Source: Pseudorhodobacter sp. MZDSW-24AT (GTDB taxonomy: Bacteria; Pseudomonadota; Alphaproteobacteria; Rhodobacterales; Rhodobacteraceae). From it: DNA of 64,000 nucleotides. The stretch's first letter is position 1; every line of letters begins with the position of its first letter. Below the pieces are notes generated by a model, which saw only the letters and a list, made by a program, of their open reading frames with translations, was not told where the DNA came from and ran no database searches. The stretch lies in NCBI RefSeq assembly GCF_002794355.1, contig NZ_PGOI01000002.1, forward strand, positions 186,001-250,000, written 5' to 3'. Positions 54,196 to 63,260 of the stretch are shown here, piece after piece. Position numbers and translations under genes: made by a program.

Positions 54196-55572
54196 TCACT
54201 TCAGCGCCTCCAGTTTCACAGGATCAAAGTCGGGTGTCGGCAAGACTTCAACAGAGCCTTTTGACATACGAACTTCGGCACCCGCCGAAATCAACATCAC
54301 CTTCAAAGCGTCCACGTTTGAGAAGTCCTTGGTTTGCATGGCCTGCTCTCGTGCCTGCGCCAAAGCCTCTGCATAGGGCTCCAGCCTCGCACGCACGGCC
54401 TTATCTTCTTCCACCCAATATGCGCGATCTCCGCCGACAAAACCTAGAAAGTCCATGGTTGCGGCAAGGGTTGTTGCATCTCCTTCGGTGTAAAGTTGGT
54501 GCAACACACTCAGGGCTTGGGCAGTATTCAGGTCATCGCTCAATGCGTCGATAACCCTTTGATCCACAGCCCCGGCGGCAACCTGTGCGGTCATGGACCA
54601 AAACAATTGCAAATGCCGCTCCGCCTCCCGCGCCTTCTCCGCCGTCCAGTCCATCGGCTTGCGGTAATGCGTGCTCAAAAGCACGAAGCGGATCACCTCG
54701 CCGGGATAGCCCTGCGCCAGCAAATCCCGCACCGTAAAGAAGTTGCCCAAGGATTTAGACATCTTCTTGCCCTCGACCAGCAGCATCTCATTGTGCAGCC
54801 AGACCTGCGCGAAACTGCCGTGGTCATGCGCGCAGGCACTCTGCGCGATCTCATTCTCATGATGCGGGAATTGCAGATCCAACCCCCCGCCGTGAATGTC
54901 GAAACTCTCCCCCAGAAGCTCATAGGCCATGGCCGAGCACTCAATATGCCAGCCCGGCCGCCCATAGCCCCAAGGGCTCTCCCAGCCCGGCACCCCGGCC
55001 TCCGATGGCTTCCACAAAACGAAATCCATCGGGTCTTCCTTGAAGGGCGCCACTTCCACCCGCGCGCCCGCGATCATGTCATCGACCGACCGGCCCGACA
55101 GCGCGCCATAGTCGGCATAAGACCGCACCCGGAACAGCACATGGCCTTCCGCCGCATAGGCATGGCCCTTCGCGACCAGCCCTTCGATCATCGCGATCAT
55201 CGCGCCGATAAACTCGGTCGCGCGCGGCTCGTGATTGGGCCGCAACGCCCCCAAAGCGTCCATATCGTCGTGATACCAGCCAATCGTCTCATCGGTGATG
55301 TCGCGAATGGCCCGCCCCGTCTCGGCGGCCTTGGCGTTGATCTTGTCATCCACATCCGTGAAGTTGCGCACGTAAGTCACCGCCTCCGCACCATAGACAT
55401 GGCGCAGCAACCGATAGAGCACGTCAAACACCACCACGGGGCGCGCATTGCCCAGATGCGCCCGGTCATACACCGTGGGCCCGCAAACATACATCCGCAC
55501 ATGGCGCGGGTCCAAAGGCTCGAACACCTCCTTGCGGTGGGTCTTCGAATTGGTCAGCTTGATCGTCACCAT
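54196..55572 (-). CDS. cysS: Cysteinyl-tRNA synthetase
   Basis: Class I aminoacyl-tRNA synthetase, 458 residues. The N-terminal [24 protein letters not shown] includes the zinc cysteine and the HLGN form of the HIGH motif, [15 protein letters not shown] the zinc ligands, and [10 protein letters not shown] the KMSKS loop. The last 100 or so codons (54196 to about 54560) use clearly more A/T-rich codons than the rest; by hand count the bases 54241-54540 are about 53% G+C against over 60% beyond 54541. The hairpin repeat follows the stop directly. Confidence 0.96.
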   Translation of the reverse strand: MVTIKLTNSKTHRKEVFEPLDPRHVRMYVCGPTVYDRAHLGNARPVVVFDVLYRLLRHVYGAEAVTYVRNFTDVDDKINAKAAETGRAIRDITDETIGWYHDDMDALGALRPNHEPRATEFIGAMIAMIEGLVAKGHAYAAEGHVLFRVRSYADYGALSGRSVDDMIAGARVEVAPFKEDPMDFVLWKPSEAGVPGWESPWGYGRPGWHIECSAMAYELLGESFDIHGGGLDLQFPHHENEIAQSACAHDHGSFAQVWLHNEMLLVEGKKMSKSLGNFFTVRDLLAQGYPGEVIRFVLLSTHYRKPMDWTAEKAREAERHLQLFWSMTAQVAAGAVDQRVIDALSDDLNTAQALSVLHQLYTEGDATTLAATMDFLGFVGGDRAYWVEEDKAVRARLEPYAEALAQAREQAMQTKDFSNVDALKVMLISAGAEVRMSKGSVEVLPTPDFDPVKLEALK

Positions 55573-55806
55573 AGCCCAAATCCCTTATGCGCAGCGGCAT
55601 CCCGGCGCGGGGTCTAGCAAGTTCCAATCCGTTTGGGAATGTTGACAAGCCCCCGCGCGACCAAAGGTCAGCAGGTAATGCAGCCGCAGATGATGCAACG
55701 CGTTGTCATGAGGGCGTTCTACCCCGCGCCACGCCCCCCGCCAAGCCCCATTTGCAGCCCTTGGCAAAGCTGCCATGATGGGGGCCACTCCCTCACAGGT
55801 GCCTTC

Positions 55807-56724
55807 ATGCCGCGCGCCCTTTCCACCCTCACCCTCCTCATCTTGTCCTTCACTGCCGCTTTGGGGCAGGCGCAATCCCTGCCCGCGCCGATATGGGCGC
55901 AATCCCTGCCCGCGCCCGCAGAGGCGCAAGGCTTGCCCGCCCCCCTCAGCGACACCGTCAGCGATTTCGCCGATCTCCTGCCCCCCGAGGCCGAGGCAGA
56001 GCTGGTGCAGATCCTCGCCCAAGGCCGGGCCGAGACGGGCGTGCAGGTGGTCCTCGTCACCATGGCCCGCCTGTCCGATCACGGCGGCGCAGGCCAGCGG
56101 ATCGAGGATTATGCCAAGGCCCTCTTCAATCACTGGGGCGTGGGCGACGCCGCGCGCGACGATGGCATTCTCATCCTCATCGCGCAGGAAGACCGCGAAA
56201 TGCGCATCGCGCTGGGCGCGGGCTATGAGGTGATCTGGGACAATGCCGCCCAACGCGTGATCGACCGCGCCTTTCTCCCTGCCTTCCGCGATGGCGACTA
56301 TATCGCCGGGATCAGCGCCGGGGTGCCCGCCACCTTCGATCTGATCGCCCGACCCTTCGCCGCCGGGGCAGAGAGGCCGCCAGAGCCGCCGTTGGACTGG
56401 GGCGCGCTCGCTCCCTTCGCGGTGTTCGGCGGCATGATCCTCGCCTTCCTCGGCCTTGTGGCGCGCCAACGGCTCGGCGATGCGCTGGTGCGGCTGCGCG
56501 CCTGCCCCACCTGCGGCGCGCGCCGCCTCTCGCGCCATCGCGATGTCCTGCTGGCCGCCAGCCCCGCCCGCGCAGGCCATGGCCTGATCCACACCCGCTG
56601 CGCCGCCTGCGGCCATGACCGCAGCGAACCCTACACGATCCCGAAAAAATCCAATGGTTCCAGCCGCTCGGGTGGTTTCGGGGGCGGCAGCTCCTCCGGC
56701 GGCGGCGCCACCGGGCGCTGGTAG
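55807..56724 (+). CDS. TPM-domain (Psb32-like) membrane protein, 305 aa
   Basis: Exported protein: signal PRALSTLTLLILSFTAALGQA, then a low-complexity repeat (AQSLPAP seen twice and AQGLPAP once), the TPM domain at about 40-180 (LSDTVSDFADLLPPEAEAELVQIL, VQVVLVTM, HWGVGDAARDDGILILI, MRIALGAGYEV), one membrane helix (LAPFAVFGGMILAFLGLVA), a CPTCG...CAACG zinc-ribbon and a Gly/Ser tail GGGSSSGGGATGRW. It belongs to the TPM_phosphatase/YgcG family. Start 55807 is used since upstream frame lacks signal-like start. Function unknown. Confidence 0.88.
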   Translation: MPRALSTLTLLILSFTAALGQAQSLPAPIWAQSLPAPAEAQGLPAPLSDTVSDFADLLPPEAEAELVQILAQGRAETGVQVVLVTMARLSDHGGAGQRIEDYAKALFNHWGVGDAARDDGILILIAQEDREMRIALGAGYEVIWDNAAQRVIDRAFLPAFRDGDYIAGISAGVPATFDLIARPFAAGAERPPEPPLDWGALAPFAVFGGMILAFLGLVARQRLGDALVRLRACPTCGARRLSRHRDVLLAASPARAGHGLIHTRCAACGHDRSEPYTIPKKSNGSSRSGGFGGGSSSGGGATGRW

Positions 56725-56735
56725 GCGCGCCCCGC

Positions 56736-58538
56736 TCAGGCCCGCTCTTCCAAAGCCAGCCACTCTTCCTCGGCGCTTTGCAGCGCGATCTGCCGCTCGG
56801 TCAGCGCCTCGGTGCCTTTCTTGAACTTCACCGGATCGGTGCGGTACAGATCCGGCACCGCCAGAAACTCTTCCAGCTTGGCAATCTCGGCCTCCAGCCG
56901 CGCGATGATCGCGGGCAGATCGTCCAGGCGCTTGCGCTCCGTGAAGGACAGCCCCGCGCTCTTGGGCGGCTTTGGCGCCTCCTTCACCGGAGCCGCGGCC
57001 TTCGCCGCCTTGGCCTCCGCCGCCATCACCTCGGGGCGCTGCGCCACATAATCCGACCAGCCGCCCGGATAGGCCGTCGCCCGCCCGTTGCCTTCCATCG
57101 CCACCGTCGCCGTCGCCACCCGGTCGATGAAATCCCGGTCATGGCTGACCAGCAGCACCGTGCCGTCATACTCACCCAACACATCCTGCAGCAGATCCAG
57201 CGTCTCCACATCCAGATCGTTGGTCGGCTCGTCCAGGATCAACAGGTTGGACGGCCGCGCCATCAGCTTGGCCAGCAACAGCCGCGCCTTCTCCCCCCCC
57301 GAAAGACTGCGCACCGGCGCGCGCACCTGCCGCTCATCAAACAGGAAGTCCTTGAGGTAGGCCACCACATGCTTGGGCGTGCCCCGCACCATCACCTGAT
57401 CCGACGCCCCCGACACCGCCATCAGCGGATCGCCCGTCAGGTTCTCCCACAGCGTCGCATTCGCATCCAGCTGCGCGCGCGTCTGGTCAAACACCGCAAT
57501 CTCCAGATTGGTGCCAAGGATCACCTCGCCCGCATCCGGCGCGATCTCCCCCGTCAGCATCTTGAGCAATGTGGTCTTGCCCACCCCATTGGGGCCCACA
57601 AATGCCACCCGGTCGCCGCGGAGCACCCGCAGATCAAACCCGTCCAGAATCCGCTTGTCGCCAAAGCCCTTGCCGATGCCCCGCGCCTCGATCACCCGCT
57701 TGCCGCTGGTGGGCCCGCTCTCCATCTCCAGCGCCGCCGTGCCTTGCCGACGGATCTGGCTGCTGCGCTCGGCCCGCAAGGCCGCCAAGGCCCGCACCCG
57801 CCCTTGGTTGCGCTTCCTGCGCGCCGAGATCCCTTCGACCGCCCATTTCGCCTCGGCCTTGATCTTGCGGTCCAGCTTGTGGCGCGCCTCATCCTCTTCG
57901 GCCCAGACCGTCTCGCGCCATTCCTCGAACCCGTCAAACCCCGCCTCGCGCCGCCGCACCTCGCCGCGATCCACCCAAAGCGTGGCCCGCGTCAGCGCCT
58001 TCAGAAAGGCGCGGTCATGGCTGATCAGCACAAATCCGGTGCGGGTCGAGGCCAGCTCTGCCTCCAGCCACTCGATCGCCTGAATGTCCAGATGGTTGGT
58101 CGGCTCGTCCAGCAGCATCAGCTCCGGCGCCTCTGCCAGCAGCTTGGCCAAGGCCGCCCGCCGCCGCTCGCCACCGCTCGCGGTCGCAACCGGCGTCTCG
58201 GGGTTGAACTTCAACCCTTCCGCCACCATCGCCACCCGGTATTCCTCGCCCACGTCAAGGCCACTGGCGGCAAAATCCCCCAAGGTCTCGAACCCCGACA
58301 GATCCGGGTCCTGCTCCATATAGCCCACCCGCACGCCCGGAGACACCACGCGCCCGCCCCGGTCGGCCTCGACCAACCCGGCCATCACCTTCATCAGGGT
58401 GGATTTCCCCGAGCCATTGCGCCCCACCAGCGCCACCCGGTCTCCGGGCTGGATCACCAGCGACAGGTTGTCGAACACAGGGTTCCCGCCAAAGGTGAGC
58501 GAGATGTCGGAGATCTGAAGAAGGGGTGCGCGTGCCAT
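56736..58538 (-). CDS. ABC-F ATPase, Uup type
   Basis: Two fused ABC domains, 600 residues, no membrane parts. First Walker A GRNGSGKST (near 38), signature SGGERRRAALAK; second Walker A GPNGVGKTT (near 318), signature LSGGEKARLLLAK; the linker is rich in Arg/Lys (RKIKAEAKWAVEGISARRKRNQGRVRAL). The C-terminal 100 residues form a Lys/Ala hinge and coiled coil (LPAIIARLEAEIAKLEEF), as in Uup, which binds DNA or ribosomal RNA. Likely a ribosome-associated translation factor. Confidence 0.93.
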   Translation of the reverse strand: MARAPLLQISDISLTFGGNPVFDNLSLVIQPGDRVALVGRNGSGKSTLMKVMAGLVEADRGGRVVSPGVRVGYMEQDPDLSGFETLGDFAASGLDVGEEYRVAMVAEGLKFNPETPVATASGGERRRAALAKLLAEAPELMLLDEPTNHLDIQAIEWLEAELASTRTGFVLISHDRAFLKALTRATLWVDRGEVRRREAGFDGFEEWRETVWAEEDEARHKLDRKIKAEAKWAVEGISARRKRNQGRVRALAALRAERSSQIRRQGTAALEMESGPTSGKRVIEARGIGKGFGDKRILDGFDLRVLRGDRVAFVGPNGVGKTTLLKMLTGEIAPDAGEVILGTNLEIAVFDQTRAQLDANATLWENLTGDPLMAVSGASDQVMVRGTPKHVVAYLKDFLFDERQVRAPVRSLSGGEKARLLLAKLMARPSNLLILDEPTNDLDVETLDLLQDVLGEYDGTVLLVSHDRDFIDRVATATVAMEGNGRATAYPGGWSDYVAQRPEVMAAEAKAAKAAAPVKEAPKPPKSAGLSFTERKRLDDLPAIIARLEAEIAKLEEFLAVPDLYRTDPVKFKKGTEALTERQIALQSAEEEWLALEERA

Positions 58539-58910
58539 GCGCCGTCAGGTATGCGCCCCTGCCTGCGCCGTCAAGCCACGTCACCGCCCCCGCGCGCCCG
58601 GCCCCCGCTCATCTGTTCCTAAATATCCCGGGGGTGCGGGGGCTGGCCCCCGCGCGACGCTGGCCCCAGCAACCGCCGCCTCGCTCGCGTCGTCACCGCC
58701 CCCGTGCGCCCGGCCCCGTTCATCTGTTCACAAATATCCCGGGGGTGCGGGGGCTGGCCCCCGCGCGACGCTGGCCCCAGCAACCGCCGCCCCCCTCGCG
58801 TCGTCACCGCCCCCGCGCGCCCGGCCCCGCTCATCTGTTCATAAATATCCCGGGGGTGCGGGGGCTGGCCCCCGCGCGACGCTGGCCTCCAAGTGCGGCC
58901 CCCACCCGCG
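58539..58910. other. Intergenic region with 111-bp tandem repeat
   Basis: 372 bases between the ABC-F start and the SseB stop. No gene is supported. Most is the three-copy repeat at 58581-58889. Open frames over the repeat encode proline/arginine-rich strings that reflect composition, not a protein. Confidence 0.7.
58581..58889. repeat. Tandem repeat, period 111 bp, 2.8 copies
   Basis: The block beginning TCACCGCCCCCGCGCGCCCG occurs at 58581, 58693 and 58804. Copies share CATCTGTTC-NN-AAATATCCCGGGGG (AAATAT at 58621, 58732, 58843) and GTGCGGGGGCTGGCCCCCGC, and differ at few positions. The third copy stops near 58889. Each unit holds one minus-strand copy of the GAGTATTT-like motif and a GGGGGCTGGCCCCC hairpin. 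Confidence 0.9.
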
Positions 58911-59696
58911 TCAGACCAACCGCGGCGGCCGCTTCGGGTCCATCCCCGGCGCGCCGGGCTGCGTGGGCTGCTCTGGCGCGGGCAGATCAAAGCGCAAGGC
59001 CAGCCGCGCCATGGCCACCGCCGCCGGATCGGCGCTGTGCAGGAAAGCCACGTCCAGCTCCCCGGCCTCGATCCCGGAAAACACCAGCGCTTCCGAGGCC
59101 GCGCGGGCCAGCGCCGCCTCCGCCCCCGGGGCCGCGTCCAGAAAGGCCAGCATATGCCCCCGCCGCCCACCGCGATAGGTCACCGCCGCCAAGAGCGCGC
59201 CCGAGGCAAGGCCGCCTGCGCGGGCAAGCTTGCCATCCAAGCCCGCCACCAAGCCTTCGGGCACCTTCGGCGCGTGAAAATGTTCGGGCAGGTCCTGCAC
59301 CTCTTGCGGCGCCTCCTCCAGCGTCTCGGCCAGCCAGTCCATCGCCTCGGGGGGCAACAGCATCTCTGAACGCCCCACGCCCAGATTCACCCCCAGCCCG
59401 ATGCCCTGCCCTTTCAAGAGCCCTGCGATCACCCGCCCCGGCAAGGCGGCATAGGGAGCGATGCCGCCCGTGAACCCCGCCAGCCGCTCTTCGCGGTCGA
59501 ACACCAGCACAAAGCGCCCGTCTTCCAGATCAAACACCCGGGGTTCCAGCACCTCGCCTTGCGCTTCCCGTTCCAGCAGCAGGAACATTTCGCCATCGGC
59601 CAGCCGCTCGAAAAACCGCAGGCGCAGCGTCTCGTTCTCTGGGTCGGCATGCACGGCGGCATGGGCGGCATCCAGCAGGCTGATGATTTCGGACAT
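58911..59696 (-). CDS. SseB family protein, 261 aa
   Basis: SseB N- and C-terminal domains: ETLRLRFFERLADGEMFLLLE, EPRVFDLEDGRFVLVFDREERLAGF, LGVNLGVGRSEMLLPPEAMDWL, and a C-terminal half YRGGRRGHMLAFLDAAPGAEAALARAASEAL. SseB in E. coli enhances serine sensitivity/rhodanese function, but the role of the family is uncertain. Cytosolic, no cysteine pair. Three bases separate it from the UDG stop at 59700, so both are probably in one leftward operon. Confidence 0.9.
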   Translation of the reverse strand: MSEIISLLDAAHAAVHADPENETLRLRFFERLADGEMFLLLEREAQGEVLEPRVFDLEDGRFVLVFDREERLAGFTGGIAPYAALPGRVIAGLLKGQGIGLGVNLGVGRSEMLLPPEAMDWLAETLEEAPQEVQDLPEHFHAPKVPEGLVAGLDGKLARAGGLASGALLAAVTYRGGRRGHMLAFLDAAPGAEAALARAASEALVFSGIEAGELDVAFLHSADPAAVAMARLALRFDLPAPEQPTQPGAPGMDPKRPPRLV

Positions 59697-59699
59697 CGG

Positions 59700-60284
59700 T
59701 CAAGGCTCCATCACTTCGGCCACCCGCGCGCGCAGCACGGGCAACAGCTCGGCCGCGAACCACGGGTTGCGGTGCAGCCATCCGGTATTGCGCCACGAAG
59801 GATGGGGCAAGGGAAAGATGCCGTCTGCTGCCGCCTTGCGCCATTCTGCCACCCGTTCGGTCACCGGCCCCGGCCCCAGATGCCAGCGCATCGCCGCCCC
59901 GCCCACCAGAATCGTCAGCCGGATGTGCGGCAGGCTTGCCATCACCCGCCCGCGCCAGGTCGCGGCACAGAGCGCGGGGGGCGGCAGATCAGACCCTTTG
60001 GCGTCATAGCCGGGAAAGCAGAACCCCATCGGCACGATGGCCACGCGCGCGCGGTCGTAGAAGGCGGCCTCCGTCAGCCCCAGCCAATCGCGCAAGCGCA
60101 GGCCCGAAGCATCGGTAAAGGGCCGGCCGCTCGCCTGCACCCGCGCGCCGGGGGCCTGCCCCGCGATCAACAGCCGCGCGCCGCTTTCGAACCACACCAC
60201 CGGGCGCGGCACATGCGCGGTGGCGGTGGCGGCAAAGCGGGCCGCGCACAAGCGGCAGCCCGCGATCTCCTCTTGCAGGCTCAG
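59700..60284 (-). CDS. Uracil-DNA glycosylase family (family-4-like Fe-S) protein
   Basis: The visible protein contains LLIAGQAPGARVQASGRPF (motif A, G-x-A-P-G), GFCFPGYDAKGSDLPPPALC and HPSWRNTGW (motif B, H-P-S). Family-4 enzymes have four cysteines for a [4Fe-4S] cluster: CxxC at the N-terminus and two 16 residues apart. Those two are in GFC...ALC. The CxxC is CRLC, but its first Cys lies upstream of the only usual start codon (TTG 60251). CTG 60284 in the same frame restores (M)SLQEEIAGCRLC and overlaps the potA stop as CTGA. I therefore extend the gene to 60284. Confidence 0.8.
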   Translation of the reverse strand: MSLQEEIAGCRLCAARFAATATAHVPRPVVWFESGARLLIAGQAPGARVQASGRPFTDASGLRLRDWLGLTEAAFYDRARVAIVPMGFCFPGYDAKGSDLPPPALCAATWRGRVMASLPHIRLTILVGGAAMRWHLGPGPVTERVAEWRKAAADGIFPLPHPSWRNTGWLHRNPWFAAELLPVLRARVAEVMEP

Positions 60285-61387
60285 CGGAACAGCACCAGCG
60301 CGCTCGGGCTCCAGGCCACATCCACGGTGCTGCCCACCTCCAGAATCGGCCGCCCCGGCGTGTTGCGCATCGACAGCCGCACCTCCACATCGGTGCCGCC
60401 CAGATAGACATCATAATAGGTCATGTCGCCGAAATAGATCACCTCGTCGATCACCCCGTCCACCTTGCGCTCGCTGGTGGTCTGGCCGGGGTAAAGCAGC
60501 GTCAGCGTCTCGGGGCGCAGGCCCACGACAGGGACATCGCCCCGACCCGCCGGGCATTGATCAGCGTTCAACAGCGCGCGGCCCAGACCTTTGGCCTCGA
60601 CCTCGATCTGATCGCCTTGCGTGCCGATCACCTCGGCGGGGATAAAGTTCATGGTGCCGATGAAATCCGCCACCTTGCGGCTGTTGGGGCGGCGATACAG
60701 GGTTTCGGGATCGGCCAGCTGCGCGATCTCGCCTTCGAACATCACCGCGATCCGGTCCGACATCACCAGCGCCTCTTCCTGGTCATGGGTCACCAGAACA
60801 AAGGTGATGCCCACCTGCCGTTGCAGCTTGATCAGCTCCACCTGCATATGCTCGCGCATCTTCTTGTCGAGCGCACTCAGCGGCTCGTCGAGCAGCAGGA
60901 CCTTGGGCTTGAGGATCAGCGCACGCGCCAGCGCCACCCGCTGGCGCTGCCCGCCCGAAAGCGCATGGGCGGCGCGGCCGCCATAGCCTTTCAGCCCCAC
61001 CATCTCCAGCGCCTCTTCCACCGCCGCCGCCTTTTCGGCCTTGCTGCGCGGGTCGCGGCGCAGGCCAAAGCCCACGTTCTCGGCCACGCTCATATGCGGA
61101 AAGATCGCATAGGACTGGAACACCATATTGGTGGGCCGCAGGTTGGCGGGCACTTTCGCCATGTCCTTGCCGTCGATCAGCACCGCCCCGCTGTCGATGC
61201 CTTCAAAGCCTGCGATGGTGCGCAAGAGCGTGGTCTTGCCACAGCCCGAAGGCCCCAGCAGCGAAAAGAATTCCCCCGCGCGGATGGTGCCATTGATCCC
61301 GCGCAGCGCGTGGTAATCGCCGTAATATTTGTGCACGTCGCGGAACTCGATCATCGTCGGCTTGGGCGGGGAAGATGCGTTGCTCAC
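60281..61387 (-). CDS. Polyamine-type ABC transporter ATPase
   Basis: PotA-like ATPase, 368 residues. Walker A GPSGCGKTT near 44, Q-loop VFQSYAIFPHM, signature [16 protein letters not shown] near 143, Walker B LLLDEPLSALD, and a C-terminal TOBE domain with VVGLRPETLTLLYPGQ. Predicted to import spermidine/putrescine. The GTG start overlaps the stop of the permease gene (GTGA) and its stop overlaps the UDG start. All three genes form one unit. Confidence 0.92.
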   Translation of the reverse strand: MSNASSPPKPTMIEFRDVHKYYGDYHALRGINGTIRAGEFFSLLGPSGCGKTTLLRTIAGFEGIDSGAVLIDGKDMAKVPANLRPTNMVFQSYAIFPHMSVAENVGFGLRRDPRSKAEKAAAVEEALEMVGLKGYGGRAAHALSGGQRQRVALARALILKPKVLLLDEPLSALDKKMREHMQVELIKLQRQVGITFVLVTHDQEEALVMSDRIAVMFEGEIAQLADPETLYRRPNSRKVADFIGTMNFIPAEVIGTQGDQIEVEAKGLGRALLNADQCPAGRGDVPVVGLRPETLTLLYPGQTTSERKVDGVIDEVIYFGDMTYYDVYLGGTDVEVRLSMRNTPGRPILEVGSTVDVAWSPSALVLFR

Positions 61388-62193
61388 AAAAAGCCTCCGG
61401 TGTCTTTGCCGCCGGTCTTCGCGATCCCGCGCCGACGGAAGAATTCTGCAATGGAAAGAAGCGTCACCGACACCAGCACCAGAATGGTGCCAAGCGCCAG
61501 CATGGCCGGCACCTTCGCCGGAAAGCGGAACTGGCTGTAGATATAGGACGACAGCACCGTATCGGCGCCCGCGAGGAAATAGGCGATGATGAACTCATCC
61601 AGACTGATGGTGAAACAGATCAGCAAGGACGAGATGATCCCCGGCGCCACCAGCGGCAGGATGATCAGCCGAAAGGTCGACACCGGCCCCTCGCCCAAGT
61701 CATAGGCCGCCTCTTCCAGCGACTTGTCCAAGCTCTGGAACGCCGACGACAGGATCGCCACCGCAAAGGGCGTGGTGATCAGCACATGGCCCAGAATGAC
61801 CGTGAAGATCGACAGCGGCACCGAAATCGCCAGCAGCACCACCAGCAGCGACATCGCCACGATCATCTCGGGCAGCACCAAGGGCAGCATGATCAGCCCC
61901 ACCAGCCCCCCCTTGCCCGGAAAGGCATAGCGCGTGCTCGCCCGCGCGCCAAACACCCCCAGCACCGTGGCAATCACCGCCGTCGACCCCGAGATCACCA
62001 GCGAATTCTTCAGCGCCTGCCACAGCTGCCGGTCCGCCCACATCTCGGCAAACCAGTTCGTCGTGAACCCCGACAGCGGAAAGGCGATGATCCGGCTGTC
62101 ATTGAAGGCAAAGATCGGCAACAGCGCAATCGGCGCATACAGAAAGATCAGGTAGCCAATGGCATAGGCCTTGAGCCCGCGGGATTTCATCAT
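61384..62193 (-). CDS. ABC transporter permease, PotC type
   Basis: 269 residues with six membrane segments. GLKAYAIGYLIFLYAPIALLPIFAFNDS is the PotC/YdcV opening; the EAA loop is EEAAYDLGEGPVSTFRLIILPLVAPGI. AGAGG precedes ATG 62193; a second ATG follows at once. The gene comes seven bases after the PotB-type gene. Confidence 0.92.
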   Translation of the reverse strand: MMKSRGLKAYAIGYLIFLYAPIALLPIFAFNDSRIIAFPLSGFTTNWFAEMWADRQLWQALKNSLVISGSTAVIATVLGVFGARASTRYAFPGKGGLVGLIMLPLVLPEMIVAMSLLVVLLAISVPLSIFTVILGHVLITTPFAVAILSSAFQSLDKSLEEAAYDLGEGPVSTFRLIILPLVAPGIISSLLICFTISLDEFIIAYFLAGADTVLSSYIYSQFRFPAKVPAMLALGTILVLVSVTLLSIAEFFRRRGIAKTGGKDTGGFL

Positions 62194-62200
62194 GCCACCT

Positions 62201-63082
62201 CTACTTTCCCGCCCCAAGGAAGCGCCGGTTCACCAGCACGAAGGCCAGCGAGATCAGCGCCACGATCAGCATCGCCGACACCGCAATCGCCGAGCCCAAG
62301 GGCTTGTTGTTGATCTTCAGCATCTGCACTTCCATCATATTGGCGATCATCGGCAATTTGCCCCCGCCAATCAGATCCGGCGTCACATAATCGCCGATCG
62401 TCGGGATGAACACGATCAGCACCGCCGCAATCACCCCGCCCATCGACAAGGGCAGCGTCACCCGCCAGAACGTGCGCAACTTCGACTCGCCCAAGTCCTG
62501 CCCGGCCTCCAGCAGACTGCGGTCAATCTTTTCCAGCGCCACGAAGATCGGCAGAATCGCAAAAGGCGCATAGGCATGGGCCAGCGTCACCACCAAGGCC
62601 CCGACATTGTAATTGATCCATGTCAGCGGCTCGTCGATGATTCCAATGCCCATCAGCCCCGAGTTGATCACGCCGTTATAGCCAAGGATCACCTTCCACA
62701 GGAACACGCGGATCAGATAGCTGGTCCAGAAGGGAATCGTGATCAGGAACAGCCAGAGCGACTTTTTCGAAGGCGCCACATGGAAGCTCACGAAATAGGC
62801 GATCGGATAGGCGATCAGCACCGTGACAACCGTCACCGACAGGGCCACCAGCAGCGACCGCAGCATGATCGCGCGATAGACCGGCCCGGTCCAGACCTCG
62901 ATGTAATTGGCCAGACTGAAATCCCATGTCACCACGCCGCGCCCGCCGGTCGCCAGCGAATACAACAGCACAGTCGCCAAAGGGGCTGCCAGCAACAACA
63001 CGGCATAAAGCGCCGTGGGGCTGATCATCAAAAGGCCCGCGCGCGCCTCTGACCGGCCCAGCACCGAAGTCGATTTCGCCAT
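62201..63082 (-). CDS. ABC transporter permease, PotB type
   Basis: 293 residues, six membrane segments. GLLMISPTALYAVLLLAAPLATVLLYSLA is the first helix, SYLIRVFLWKVILGYNGVINSGLMGIG the PotB-like segment, and EAGQDLGESKLRTFWRVTLPLSMGGV the EAA loop. It is the first gene of the leftward transporter operon. No substrate-binding protein (PotD/PotF-like) gene precedes it; the upstream neighbour is an unrelated small gene behind a terminator. Confidence 0.92.
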   Translation of the reverse strand: MAKSTSVLGRSEARAGLLMISPTALYAVLLLAAPLATVLLYSLATGGRGVVTWDFSLANYIEVWTGPVYRAIMLRSLLVALSVTVVTVLIAYPIAYFVSFHVAPSKKSLWLFLITIPFWTSYLIRVFLWKVILGYNGVINSGLMGIGIIDEPLTWINYNVGALVVTLAHAYAPFAILPIFVALEKIDRSLLEAGQDLGESKLRTFWRVTLPLSMGGVIAAVLIVFIPTIGDYVTPDLIGGGKLPMIANMMEVQMLKINNKPLGSAIAVSAMLIVALISLAFVLVNRRFLGAGK

Positions 63083-63210
63083 GTCACCCCCTGTTGCGCC
63101 GATCCCGGCGGATGGCCCGGTGCCGCTGTGCCGCGACTTTGATCAAAACTTAGTCACATGCGCTTCAGACTGGCAAGGCCCGATCTGGCCAGCCTCAAGC
63201 CCTGTCACGA

Positions 63211-63237
63211 AAAAAGCCGGACCACCGGTCCGGCTTT
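63211..63237 (-). terminator. Intrinsic terminator before potB-type gene
   Basis: AAAGCCGGACC, three-base loop, GGTCCGGCTTT: an 11-bp stem. The A-run on its left becomes five T on the minus strand. It ends the transcript of the small leftward gene at 63261-63515 and separates it from the transporter. Confidence 0.85.
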
Positions 63238-63260
63238 GCCCATAATCGCAGCAACAGGTC

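Noticed and set aside
58526-59473. Long plus-strand open frame over the tandem repeat, rich in Pro and Arg
   Set aside because: Its period follows the 111-bp repeat and its second half is the antisense of sseB; no ribosome site or family match.
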